Shown piece after piece: positions 1 through 11,612 of a stretch of DNA of 64,000 bases; position 1 is the first letter of the stretch, and the number at the start of each line of letters is the position of its first letter. The notes below the pieces were generated by a model. That model was not told the origin of the DNA and searched no databases. It worked only from the letters and a program-made list of their open reading frames with translations. The stretch comes from Hanleya hanleyi (Eukaryota; Mollusca; Polyplacophora; Lepidopleurida; Hanleyidae): the NCBI GenBank assembly GCA_036873755.1, contig JAVTVY010025115.1, positions 1-64,000 on the forward strand, in the 5' to 3' direction. The position numbers and the translations under genes were made by a program.

Positions 1-610
1 AAAACAACACCTTTTGCACTCGTCATTATGTTTACAGAAAGAACAGGGGTGACGTTTTTACATCGAACGTGATGATTTTGCCCAAATATGGTATTTTTTG
101 GTTGACCAATTCAAGAACCCTGAGACCCAGCGCCCCGTAATAACACTGAACATAGACGAATATAGTGTTTTCTTTGTTAACTGAACGGTGTAATATTTCA
201 TTTTTGTCAATCCAACCGCTCCTCGTGGGACCAAAACTTCCTTAGATCCACCACCATGTTTCTGGCCTGATTAGGTTGAGCACACTTTACAACACACCCA
301 CGTACCAAACTCTTCGACATGAACGGTATCAGCATCGGGCTTGAGAGTTGACGGAAAGAAACTTCATCCATGACCTACCATTTTAGTCAAATTCGTTTTA
401 TGCATTGCTGTAGACAAAAATGAGGAGACATAATCACGTCTTTTATGTGTGATTGTGGTTATAAGACAATGCCAACGTTACTTTCTCGAGAAGTTAAAAG
501 TTTCCATTCAATTTATGATTTTGTAGATTACAACACATCTACAACAAAATAACTCAGTTTTTGGCATGTTGGCCTAGATATTTTTTTGTGTGATGTTTTG
601 TTTTAACACT
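1..610. repeat. Upstream copy of segmental duplication, block A1
   Basis: This non-coding stretch aligns with 38690-39750. Shared stretches include the CACTCGTCATTATG segment near 20 (B: near 38715), the CCAACCGCTCCTCG segment near 211 (B: near 38942) and the TGATTTTGTAGATTA segment near 517 (B: near 39662). Indels separate the blocks; B has an extra piece at about 39200-39620. No coding potential was seen. By position it should lie in the second intron of the upstream copy of the secreted-protein gene. Confidence 0.75.
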
Positions 611-831
611 TACACCTATTACACACTGATAACCGTGTAATTATTACACGATTTAGCACGGTTAAGAACTTTGTGACGTATGAAATCTACACCCCTGATC
701 TTGACACGCACGAATGTTTACTCGGGAGAATCCATTCACAGGGCGGGAGATAAATGGCAGGACAAAGTGTCGTCTGCCTTTACAATCGAATAAACAAATA
801 TAATGGATACCCTGCAAGTAGGAACTTTAGT

Positions 832-1335
832 TTATTTTAAAGGCAGAAAATGTATAAAATCGCAGATATTAATAAACCAATTGGGACATACGAGATACGA
901 GAAACAGATCACCAGTTCCTCCATCATCGTATCCAGTGACAAACGATTGGTGATGGTGAAAGTATGGTCGTACACTTGGTTGTTGGCACTGGGATAGAAA
1001 TAGCGCAGTTGATCCGTCATCTTATGGTGTAAGATGTACCCGAAAGCGACATTTAATTTGAAGGCCGTAGGTTGTTCATTGAAGATGGCTTCCAGGCAGC
1101 AGAGTAGACGGGCGAGGTCGGTCAGTCGGAAATTGTACAAGTCCAATATAGGGAGATGACGGTAGAAACAGTGCCGGAACATGGGCCAATGGCGCCGATA
1201 GATGTCACTCACTGGATGGGCGTCCGATAAGAGATCGATGCTGACATCCACTGGATCTTCCAGAAAATGTTCGTTGTTCATATTCACTGGGCCTGACTCT
1301 CCTGGACGCCTCTTTAGTGGGAAGTTGTCGCTCAT
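832..1335 (-). CDS. Polinton-associated conserved ORF (167 aa), function unknown
   Basis: An uninterrupted 167-residue frame starts at the ATG at 1335 on the minus strand. Its middle (FKLNVAFGYILHH, then a RYFYPSANN stretch) resembles, by recollection only, an uncharacterised protein family that recurs beside zinc-finger and integrase ORFs in invertebrate Maverick/Polinton-type elements. The C-terminus looks replaced: the last ~35 residues (FSYLVCPNWFINICDFIHFLPLK) are hydrophobic and unlike the rest, which suggests truncation or a frameshift near 900-930. It lies 58 bp downstream of the zinc-finger ORF on the same strand. No catalytic motif was recognised. Confidence 0.45.
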   Translation of the reverse strand: MSDNFPLKRRPGESGPVNMNNEHFLEDPVDVSIDLLSDAHPVSDIYRRHWPMFRHCFYRHLPILDLYNFRLTDLARLLCCLEAIFNEQPTAFKLNVAFGYILHHKMTDQLRYFYPSANNQVYDHTFTITNRLSLDTMMEELVICFSYLVCPNWFINICDFIHFLPLK

Positions 1336-1393
1336 GCCATGGTGACGGGGAATGAATCAAACGTTGATGATGTCTTAACTGACTGGGCCGTTT

Positions 1394-1594
1394 TCAGAGT
1401 CGACCGCATTCGTTACATTGATCCGTCGCGCCCTCGTGAAGTGCTCTCTCGTGGCGCCGTAATACATCCTCTCGATTAAATGACCGTGAGCAGGTTATAC
1501 AAGTATACCGGGCGCCCTTGTGGATGGAGGTCTCGTGGCGTCGCAAATCTTCCGGACGAGTAAATGGTTTCAGGCAGGTCGTACAAGGGAACAT
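1394..1594 (-). CDS. Small two-finger C2H2 protein of a Polinton-like element
   Basis: This 66-residue minus-strand ORF starts at 1594 with two C2H2 fingers of C-x2-C-x12-H-x4-H form: FPCTTCLKPF...RRHETSIH and YTCITCSRSF...RRHERALH. A third CxxC pair (QCNECG) is cut off by the stop, so it may be C-terminally truncated. A minus-strand TATA box (CTTATAAAAG, 1639-1648) sits 45 bp upstream of the start, the same spacing as in the 47-54 kb element. It probably binds nucleic acid and belongs to the mobile element rather than to a host gene. Confidence 0.55.
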   Translation of the reverse strand: MFPCTTCLKPFTRPEDLRRHETSIHKGARYTCITCSRSFNREDVLRRHERALHEGATDQCNECGRL

Positions 1595-1638
1595 GTCGAC
1601 TGCGGATCAGCAAATGATGAAAATCCGATATACCGCCA

Positions 1639-1648
1639 CTTTTATAAG
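1639..1648 (-). promoter_or_regulatory. TATA box upstream of small zinc-finger ORF
   Basis: CTTATAAAAG on the minus strand lies 45 bp before the ATG at 1594, so a short leader is expected. The same arrangement is seen at 52811, 52256 and 53737. Confidence 0.5.
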
Positions 1649-2097
1649 CCCGCACCCCACAGGAACTCTCCTATGTTGATCTCTCCACCAACCAGCGCAT
1701 CGCCGTCCTGTACAGCCTGAGACATGTGTACCCCTGGACATTAGCCATAGGGGTTGACATATGACCCTTGGACGTACATGTGAACCTTGCCGTGTACCCA
1801 GAGAAGACTAGGTTACGTCATTTGTGACCACATGAATAGTAGAGAAAGCACCTTCGCTCGGACACGCACTTGAGACAGGCCATGTTAAAACATCCAAGAC
1901 TGTAACGCACTCCCAATACAGTACACTGCTGTTCTGTGATAACTACATTGGTGTTCTCTAAGACCGCATTGCTGCTCTTTAGCACGAAACAGACGCTATA
2001 AAGCTCTACAATGCCGTTTTACCATGCTGAATTGATGCCCTGTAACGCTATTGTTGCTCAGTAACACTACATTGAGGTTCTCTACACTGTTGGAGTT

Positions 2098-2430
2098 GTG
2101 TATCATCACAGGAAGATGATGTCATCACCGGAAGTGACGTCATCACACGTGTGTGCGTGCACCTGGTGGTACCGCCTGTACCCTGATGACGTCCCGCATG
2201 CATGTGCGCGCACCTATGTACATTTTTGGCAGTGGCGTCGCAGCGGAAATGCCATCATGCGCACGCCCTTGGTGATGCAACCTAGGGTTGGAGTCTGAGC
2301 TCGGACCTCTTGGAGCACAGAACTCAGAATTGACGTCATCGTACGCATGCGCACGCACGCGTACGCACATGAGGTGCACCCGCACCCTGGTGTACCCTAT
2401 GCTCTACGGGCTTCACGATGAGACCTCATA
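2098..2430. repeat. CRE-rich hairpin repeat of the Polinton-like element
   Basis: The sequence holds TGACGTCA palindromes (near 2133 and 2332) between GAGCTC-type and GCATGCGC-type words, and closely resembles one arm of the hairpins at 48894-49291 (shared TGGTGTACCCTATG and GACGTCATCG). It is non-coding. Confidence 0.55.
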
Positions 2431-2922
2431 CGACGCAATCGAACCACCAGGGGTCCACCTAGACCCCAAAACGTCCATTCCAATACGCTTTTCTCTCTGC
2501 TCATGCGCAGAATGACGTCATTTCCACGTCACATCCATCCAGTCTGATGCTCCCTCACGAGAGCTTCACAAGATGCTCCCTCACGAGAGCTTCACATTGA
2601 TGCTTCAGTCGACCCAATCGGACCATTAGAGGCCCACCTCGACCCCAAAACGTCCACCCCAGCGCTACTTGCCCAGTGCGCATGCGCACAGTGAATTTTT
2701 CACACAATTTCACCGCTTAGCTTCGAGACCCCGCTCATTGTGTTCTACGTTGTGAGACGAAGAAAACAAGGACCCACAATCCATACCGCAAATGAGCATG
2801 TGTGGGTTTCCCATTAGGTTCATTGTCCACTGAGCCAGTATGGGCCTATCCACCCTAGCGGTATAGTGATCTGCCGTCTGGTAGATATATGAGGATATTT
2901 TCAACCTTGGTTTGTATGGACA

Positions 2923-2993
2923 GACTCGTGGTTTAGTGGATAACGTGTCTGCTTCTGAAGAGAGCAACCCGGGTTCGAGTCCCGCTGGGACCC
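2923..2993 (+). pseudogene. tRNA-like sequence (pseudo-tRNA or SINE head)
   Basis: An A-box-like TGGTTTAGTGGATAACG and a B box GGTTCGAGTCC are correctly spaced, followed by a 3' acceptor-like GCTGGGACC. The 5' side (AGACTCG) does not pair with the 3' acceptor strand, and the anticodon stem is poor. It is better read as a tRNA-derived SINE head or a decayed tRNA than as a working gene. Confidence 0.5.
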
Positions 2994-3380
2994 TTTCCCT
3001 TCTTCCACACTTGCCATTTATGCTGGGCGATATTGTCGGGGATCCTGTTCCAAGCATTCCATTGATGCTTTGGCATTACAGGCTTATGGACCCTTCTATT
3101 CTCCCGGAGATGGCCGAAATGACCGGACATTGCCGGAAATGACCGGACATTGCTGAAGATTCCCGGAGAATCCCCATCGCGTATTTGAAGTCTCGAGACT
3201 ACTTTCTGTCCGCTGAAGCTTCTCCCCGCGAACGCATCACCACCGGACCGAGTCACCTCGGAGGAATACATGCCCACAAAGGTCACTTCCGGTCACGGGT
3301 TCGTCACGTGACGGAACTAAAGTGACCGTGATCTCCTCAAAAGTAGGTCAATAGGACAAAAGATCCCGTTATACTACTAC

Positions 3381-5177
3381 TCAGCTTTATTTCAAAACAA
3401 TATTGACGATGAATAATTTTCAAGAAATAAATCTTTTTTTTTGAGCCTCATTGATCAAGCAATGCAATTAAAACAATCAACAGATTAGAAGCTATTAACT
3501 GATAGCGATACACCCAGCAATGATTGTGTGGTATGAGCTTGAATGGCCAGAATTAAGTAGACAGTTACATGTATAAAGATTTTGAAGCCAAAAGTTTCAC
3601 GGAACCAACCCTTAATTCACCCAACTAATCTCCCCTGCAAAAAATACCTAATACTTTGAGGAATGTTCAATACAATCCATTTGATAAATTTGGACTCCCA
3701 GGTGGGATATAAAACATTATACCCTCTCCTGCCATCGGGGTTTTGTCTCCGACACCGAGCTAGACATCAGTTCATAACTGGACATGTTACACTATCTAAA
3801 TCTCCATTTCAGGTTCCTGGACCCAGTGGCTGTTTCTGATCTTTTCACTCCTTTTTAGCCTGCTCTCCCCGATCCAATAAGCAATTTACTTTTGGACAAC
3901 AAGGCATTCCCGGCCCTCGAAGGGTGATTGATGACCTTTTCCTTATTTGTATTTCATAGGTCATCAATAGTGACCACACTGCAATACGAAAAAAATGTTG
4001 CATCCCGGAAAGTTCCACATGTTCCCGAACCGCAATGGGTGTTAAATGCGTTTTGCTTTACTCTCTCCCCACGTCTGGGATACCCCTTTGATACTATCCG
4101 GAGCAACGGTGGATGAAACCAAATAGAGCTACACCTGTAACAGTGTGTATATGTACATTTAAATTGCTACCGCCGACTTGGGATTTAATTACCTTTTTCA
4201 TATTTGTTTGGTCTAAGTCGCCTTTCCCAACCACTTACCTATAATGGCAAAGTTGTACGGCCTATTGACAAAAATAAAAATTTTATCTATCAATGGGCGT
4301 CGGATCCCCTTTTCTATCATTATTTTTTTTTGGTGGGGGGCACCAAGATAGAGACGGTTGCTAAATTATCTATTAGGAGTTTTAATTGGTGTAGCACTAT
4401 TAAGGATATTATCATATGAGAATTTAATGTGGGGTAGCGCCAATCCTGATATTACCACTTGGTAGATTAAGGTGAATCAGCAATGCCAACCTGGCGTTGT
4501 TAAGCATGAAATTATATTTCCGCGATATGATTCATCCAATACCTCCAGCAAACTGTAGTGTGATGCTGTTGTCTGTAGCTGTATAATCGCTAGTGAAAGA
4601 TCTTGATAATACTGAATTATGGACGCGGGTATTCTCTAATGGACGACGGCTGAATTATGAATGACGAACCAGACGCTTGTAGGTTTGAATACGCCTATGC
4701 TACATTGTGTGGCATTTTCAATCAAGAAATGAATGCGCAATTACCTTGTAAATTGTGCACATATCTCTTTGCATTGAAAACTAAGAAATTTAAAGAAACA
4801 AGCGTGATGGACCAGAGAGCTGGCTGGTCCGTGAATCAATACATGGGTTGCTGAGAAAGAGTGATTTAAATGTAAAGAGAACCAATTAAAGAACAAATTA
4901 AACAAGTAGTTTTTTCCAAGCAAATAAATAATCCAATAAAATTGTCCGCCGACGTAAACCGGGACTTTGGCGGAAGGTACAAAACACGGCATAATTTTAC
5001 GATAATAGTCCAAGGCAGCTATGAAGACAGTTTGGTAATCTATGGGTAGGAAACAAAACATGTGGATATATTACTATGGAAATCGTTAGTTTAGATTGTT
5101 CTGTTTTTATTGACAATGATGGAAAACGGATTTCTGTAACATTTGTTTTAGAATGGAAAATTGTTTAAACATCAGTG
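3381..5177. repeat. Upstream duplicate, block A2 (aligns with 39845-41100)
   Basis: 3381-3560 aligns with 39845-40010, 3925-4165 with 40010-40240, and 4785-5177 with 40725-41100. At about 4788-4800 the text AACTAAGAAATTTAAAGAAAC is the empty site of the TTAA-flanked MITE present in the other copy. About 600 bp at 4175-4780 are extra here and include one copy (4613-4685) of a dispersed repeat also at 12841-12996 and 36808-36955. No coding region was recognised. Confidence 0.7.
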
Positions 5178-8100
5178 AATGAAGGGTGATTCAACATTCA
5201 ATATGGACTCATCTTTCAATTTAAACTTACAAACCAACGTGGACTCCTCACTCAATGTTGAATCACCATTCGAAGTTAAATCATCAGTCAATTTGGATTC
5301 ATCATTCAAAGTTGATTCATCGTTCAATGTTGACTCATTATTCAATGCGGATCCATCCTTCAATGATGAATGATCATTCAGTGTTGGCTCATCATTCAGT
5401 GTTGGTTCATCATTCAATATTGACTCGTCCCTCATTGTTGACTCATATTTAAATGTCGATTCATTATAAAATGTGCAATTATCAATCACTTTTCACTTAT
5501 CATTCAATGCTGATTCATACTTCAATGAGGAATTATCATTCAGTGTTGAGTTACCATTCAGTGTTGAGTCATCAGTCAGTGTTGATTGAACATTCAATGT
5601 TGATTTATCATTGAATGTTGAATATAAATCCAATTAAATGTTGAATCATCGTTCAATGCTGATTCATCACTCAACGTGGGATCATCACCCAATGTTGGCT
5701 CATCATTCAATATTGACTCATCATTCAGCATTCCTTCATCGCTCAATATTATCTCATCGTTTACGGAGGACTCTTCATTCAATTTATTTTAACATTCAGT
5801 GTGAATACTGCATCCAATGCTGATTCATGATTCAACGTGGAGTCGTCATTTAATGATGATTCACCATTCACTGTAGACTTATCTTTTCTTTGTTGATTGA
5901 TCACTCAATGTCGATTCTTCATGTATTGTTGTTTCATCAGTCAATGTGGAGCCACCATTTACAGCTGATTCGTACATCGATGTGGTCTCACCGTTAAAAG
6001 TTGACTCATACTTCAATGTTGAATCATCATTCGCTCTTTTCTCATCATTTACTTTCGACTCATCATCTTGATTCATTATTCAACGTGAAATAATCATTCA
6101 ATGATGATTCGTCATTCAATGTGAACTTTTCATTCAATATGGACTCATAATTCAATGTAAAATCACCATTCAATGTGGACTAACAATTCAATGTAGACTG
6201 ATTATTCGTTGTTTATACATTATTCATTGTTGAGTCATCATTTTTGTTGCTTCAGCAGTCAATGGGGAACCACCATTCACAGTTGAATCGTCCTTCAATG
6301 TGATTTCGCCGTTCAATGTTGACTCATCATTGAATGTGGAATCATCATTATTGTTGTCATCATTTCAATGCCGATTCATCATTCAATGTTGATTCATTAT
6401 TTCAGTGTTGACAGATCAATCTATGTTTATTCGTCAACCAAAGTTGAATCATCATTCATAGTTGATTCACCATTCAATGTTGATTCGTTATGCAATGGTG
6501 ACTCATCATTCAATGTTGATTCTTCAATCAATGTTGATTCATTATTCTATGACGAATCGTCATTCAAAGCCCATTCATTATTCAAAACTGACTCACCATT
6601 CAATGTTGATTCATTATGCATAAGTGACTCGTCATTCAATGTTGATTCATCAATCCATTTCGACGAATCGATCAATGTGAAATCATCATTCATTGTGTAT
6701 TCATTGATTATTCATTGTTGAATCAATCTTCATTCATCATTCAATGTCGATTCGTTATTTACAGTTGACTCATCAATCAATGTGTATCCATCATTCATCG
6801 CTCAAAGTTGGATCATTATACAATGTTAACTCATCATTCAATGCTGATTCATTATTCAATTTTGATTCATTTTTAAATGTTGAATAATCATCCAATGCTG
6901 ATTGATTATTCACTGTTGATTCATCATTCAATATTGACTCTCCATTCAATGTTGATTCATTATGCAATGTTAAACCATCATTCAATGTTGATTCATTACT
7001 TAATTTCAACTCGTCAGTCAATGTGGAATAATCTTTCGTTGTTTATTCCTTACTCTTTGTTGGCTCATTATTCAATGTTGAACCATCAGTCAATTTCGTA
7101 TTCATCATTCAACGCTGAGGTTTCCTTCAATGAGGAATCCAATGTCAATTCATTATTCAATGTGAAATTATCATTCACTGTTGACTCATCACTTAATCCT
7201 AATACATATTTCAATGAGAAATCATCATCCAGTGTTGACTCATCATTCAATGTATGTTGATCATTCAATGCTGACTTATCATTCAATGTTGATTCATCGT
7301 CCAATGTTGATTCATTAGTCAACTTTCAATCATAGATCAATGACGATTCATCACTCAACGTGGAATCATCATTCAATGTTGCCTTCTCATTCAATGTTGA
7401 CTCATCAATCAGCATTTATTCATCGTTTAATATTGTCTCATTGTTTAATTTGAACCCATTCATTTTCTTAACATTCAGTGTGGATTCTCCATGCAATGTT
7501 GTCCCATCACTTAACTTGAATCCATCATTCAATGTGGAGTCATAATTCTATGTTGATTCATAATTCAATGTAGAATCGCTATTCAAAGATGATCCATCGT
7601 TCAATGGTGACTCATCATTCAATGTTTATTCACGATTCAATGTGGAATCATCATAAATTGTTGCCTCATCGCCTAATATGGACTCATCAGTCAATGTCGA
7701 ATCATCACTTATTGTCGCTTCATCAGTCAATGTGGAACCACCAATCACAGTTTACTCGTGATTCAATGTGGGTTCACCGCTCAAAGTTGACTTATCATTT
7801 AATGTGGAATCATGGGTCGTTGCTGTCTCATCATTTACTTTCGACTCGTCAGTCAATGTGGAATCATCATTCAATGTCGGGTTATCTTTCAATATTGACT
7901 CGTCACACAATTTGCTTCACTATGCAATGTGAAATAATCATTCAATGCTGATTCATCATTCAATGTGGACTCATAATTCATTGTGAAATCACCATTCCAA
8001 GATGATACAGCATTCAATGTTAACATGTCATTCAATGTTGATTCACAATTCAATGTAGACTCACCATTCGTTGTTGATTCTATATTCAATGTTGACTCAT

Positions 8101-9828
8101 CATTTACTATTGCTTCATCAGTCTATGTGGAACCACCACTCACAGCTGATTCGTCCTTCAATGTGGTCTCGCCGTTCAAAGTTGACTCATTATGGAAAGT
8201 GGAATCATCATTCATTGTTACCTCATCATTTAATGTTTACTCATCAATCAATGTTGAATCATCATTCAATGTTGGTTCATCATTCAATATTGATTCATTA
8301 CTCAAAGTTGACTCATCAATCAATGTATATTCATCATTCAATGTTGATCCAGTATTGTATGTTGAATAATCATTCAATATGGACTCGTCATTCAATGTTG
8401 ATTCATTATACAATATTAAGCAATCCTCCAGTGTTCATTCGTCACGTAATTTTGGCTCATCAATCAGTGTGGAATCATCTTTTCGTTCTTTATTCATTAC
8501 TCAATTCTGATTCATCCTTCAAGGAGGAATCATTTTCAGTGTTGACTTATCATTCGATGTTGATTATCATTCAATGTTGATTCATCAATCAGTGTGTATT
8601 TTCATCAAATGTTGACCCATCAGTTTAATTTAATGTATCATTCAATGTGGAGTCATCATTCAATGTCGATTCATAATTCAATGTGGAACCGCTATTCAAA
8701 GATGATTCATCATTCAATATTGACCCATCATTCAATGTTTATTCACAATTCAATGTGGGATCATCATAAATTGTTGCCTCGTCACCTAATATGGACTCAT
8801 CAGTCAATGTCGAATCATTACTTATTGATGCTTCGTCAGTGTGGAACACCATCCACAGCTGATTCGTGCTTCAATGTGGTCTCACCGTTCAAAGTTGACT
8901 CATCATTCAATGTGGATTCATCATTGTTGTCTCATCAGTTATTTTCGAGTCGTCAACCAATGTGGAATCATCATTCAATGTCGAGTTATTATTCAATACT
9001 GACTCGTCACACAATGTTGATTCATCATGCAATGTGGAATAATCAGTCAAGGTTGATTCATCATTCAATGTGAAATCACCATTCAAAAATGATTCAGCAT
9101 TCAATGTTAACTTGTCATTCAATGTCGATTCATCACTTACTGTTCCTTCATCAGTCAATATGAAGCCACCATTCACAGCTGATTCGTGCTTTAATGTGGT
9201 CTTGCCGTTCAAAGTTGACTCATCATTCAACGTGGTCTCGCCGTTCAAAGTTGACTCATCATTGACTGTGGAATCACCATTCAATGTTGTCTCAACGTTT
9301 AATATTGACTCATCAATCAATGCTGAATCATCAATCAGTGTCGGTTCTTCATTGAATATTATTATCCAATGTTAACACATCAAGCAATGTGTATTCATCG
9401 TGCAATGTTGACTCATCATTCAAAGTTGATTCACCATCCTGATTCATTATACAATGTTGAACCATCATTCAATGTTTATCGATTACTCAATGCTAACTCA
9501 TCATTCAAAGTTGAATTATTACACAATGTTAACTCGTCATTCAATTCTGATTCATCATTCACTGTTGATTCATCATTGATTATGGACTCTTGGAATCATT
9601 ATTCACTGTTAGTCCATCATTCAAAGCTGATTCATCATTCAATATTGAATCACCATTCAAAGTTGACGCATCGTCTGTAGATTCACCATGTAATGCTAAT
9701 CCATCTTTCACTGAGGGCTCATCGTTCGACTTTGATTCATCATTCAAGTGTGATTAACCGTCATATGTGGAATCGTCATTCAGTGTTTACTCCTCATTCA
9801 ATGTTGATTCAATGTGGAGTTCGGTAAT
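5178..9828. repeat. 18-bp minisatellite array, upstream copy
   Basis: About 4.6 kb is built of a diverged 18-bp unit close to TGATTCATCATTCAATGT, with variants such as TGACTCATC and AATGTGGA. The period is a multiple of three and the unit lacks stops in several frames. Long open frames with six-residue repeats (NVDSSF, HSMLIH, ESTLND) therefore appear on both strands; I read these as artefacts. Many units carry TGACTCA or TGATTCA. The array lies in the intron before the terminal exon at 14841, matching 41101-45060 in the other duplicate. Confidence 0.9.
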
Positions 9829-10744
9829 GACACCAAGAAATCGTTCACCAGATTGTACAATACTGAAAATATTAAATTTTAAATCAGCATATTACATAAT
9901 CTGTTTTTTTTTAACTGGTACAAAACGTTCTGTTTTGAAGAAAATGTTGATCAACCCTATACCAAGAAACAATAGAACGGAACGACGTGGCCCATTATCG
10001 TACTAGGATATATATTTAGCACTAGCTACGTATAAGATATTGTGTTCAATTCTAATTGATCGATTAAATTTGTGTGCTGGAAGATCAGGGATTTTATTTG
10101 AGGAACAAGAGCTTCAAACTTCAAGAAAAAGTATTAGATATTCTAGACACTCTCACATATGTAATCATGCAGGAAGAATAGATAATTGGCAAATATGTCT
10201 TTTTTCATTTTCAAAACGTTTACGATAAATTGAGGCATGCATTGACATTCTTAATCAACGCTTTCTGGTCTCGGTTGTTGGGCACCATAGCTCTCGACTT
10301 ACTCAATTCTCCAACCTATCTCAGAAACGGCGAGAAAATTCAAAACGTCGGCAATGGTGTGTGACTGAAAATGTACGTTTCTTTGTAATTTTTTTCTTAA
10401 TTTTGCTCACTGAAATCCCTAAATATATTCAAGTGCAGTTTTCAATGGATATCTGACCACACTTGAGCTCAAGTCCCAGTTCAGGTTCATGTGAACTTTC
10501 ATCAAGCAAAAACTTGAACTTTCAAGTGCAAAAAATGCATGAAGTGAGGTTTCATGAAATCGGCCCCAGAACGGCTCATCCCCAGGCCCGGGTTGGAATA
10601 TAATCTCTCGGTTGTATAGCTGAGCGTTTTGTTGTAAATTAAACGTATACATGAGTTTAAGACGGACTGCTAAGACGGTATGAGGTTACCTGCGTACAGA
10701 ATAACGGTACGTTATCTCCTTTTCATTTGTGTTGTATATCGATG
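9829..10744. other. Unassigned sequence after the minisatellite
   Basis: This begins where the 18-bp array stops and is absent from the downstream duplicate, in which the array runs straight to the exon. It is therefore part of a ~5-kb insertion. No protein family was recognised; 10430-10620 has the look of a dispersed repeat. Confidence 0.4.
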
Positions 10745-11612
10745 AGAGAGAGAGACCGCTCAGCAATATTTCAGCTATATGGTGACGATCAAACAAAATT
10801 CTAAGTATTCAAGCGAATAGCTTAGTAATCTAATGCATTAAAAACATGTACAAACATTAGAATCTATACAACAAACCTCTCTCAAATATCCTAAAATACA
10901 ATCTTCTTTAACCCAACTAAAATGATCTTCTACAGTAGCTGCTCGATAAAAAGCATCTGTTACAATTTTAAAATCTATACAGTCGATAAGAATATGTTTC
11001 ACTGTGAGATCTTCGTGGCATGGAATACACCTTGGGACAGGCTCTTTTTTTTAGTGAATGTTCGCGAGTTAATCGTGTATGGCCGATTCTACATCGTCTA
11101 ATCATGGTTTGATCGAAACGTTTTCGACTGTCCACATAAGTATGTCCTACAGCTTTTTTTATTGCGAAGTTTGTTATTATCCATGGCATCCCCTACAGAT
11201 AGAAACAGCTTTCTCACATAAGCACAGATAGATGGTCTGAAATCGCTATATGGGATGCCAACAAGATCAGGCTCATTATCTTGGTCTCATTATCAAGATG
11301 GTGGGATGAGTTGAAGTTCCACTATTAATCACTTGAAGGCCTGGCAGTGGATTTGAGAATATGACACATTTTTCCCCCTTTCAGTGGACCCAATACCCTC
11401 TAAGGCTGGCAGTAGGTCTCTTGCTTCTGCACTGAATACCGGACTTTTACCTGGTAGTCGTCAGGTTTTAGTTTTGGAGTTAAAGATAGTAGCACATGCT
11501 ACTCTCTCACTATCTTAAAACCATCTGTGTACATAGATGCGATCTGTATTTTTCCGTCAGTGGACCAAATTCTTGTGTATTTCGTCAGTGTAATATCCAC
11601 TTCTGGAAAAAA
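10745..11612 (-). mobile_element. 5'-truncated LINE, RNase H family, copy 1
   Basis: The minus-strand 3' end is AGCTGAAATATTGCTGAG-like, next to a short GA run. It aligns with 42247-43330 and 23225-23905. The frame at 10968-11189 encodes the RFDQTMIRRCRIGHTRL segment shared by all three copies, downstream of an RNase H domain. The 5' side ends near 11612, where a plus-strand LINE begins. Frameshifts are frequent and it is non-functional. Confidence 0.75.

Larger units (their letters stand above)
611..3380 (-). mobile_element. 2.7-kb insertion carrying Polinton-like fragment, in the upstream duplicate only
   Basis: The duplicate block at 39750-39845 runs almost directly from the sequence matching position 610 to that matching 3380, so this 2.7 kb is extra in the upstream copy. 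It contains two minus-strand ORFs (832-1335, 1394-1594), CRE-rich hairpin sequence (2098-2420) like that at 48.9-49.3 kb, and 2440-2790, which matches the reverse complement of 47150-47640. It therefore looks like a partial Maverick/Polinton-type element in reverse orientation to the one at 47-54 kb. Exact ends and a target duplication were not resolved. Confidence 0.6.

Noticed and set aside
2923..2993. Functional tRNA gene
   Set aside because: The acceptor stem does not pair and the anticodon stem is poor; kept only as a pseudo-tRNA or SINE head.
5178..9828. Long repeat-protein ORFs in the 18-bp array (up to ~169 codons, both strands)
   Set aside because: They follow from an 18-bp period without stops. 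Sense and antisense are open alike, frames change along the array, and it lies in an intron.
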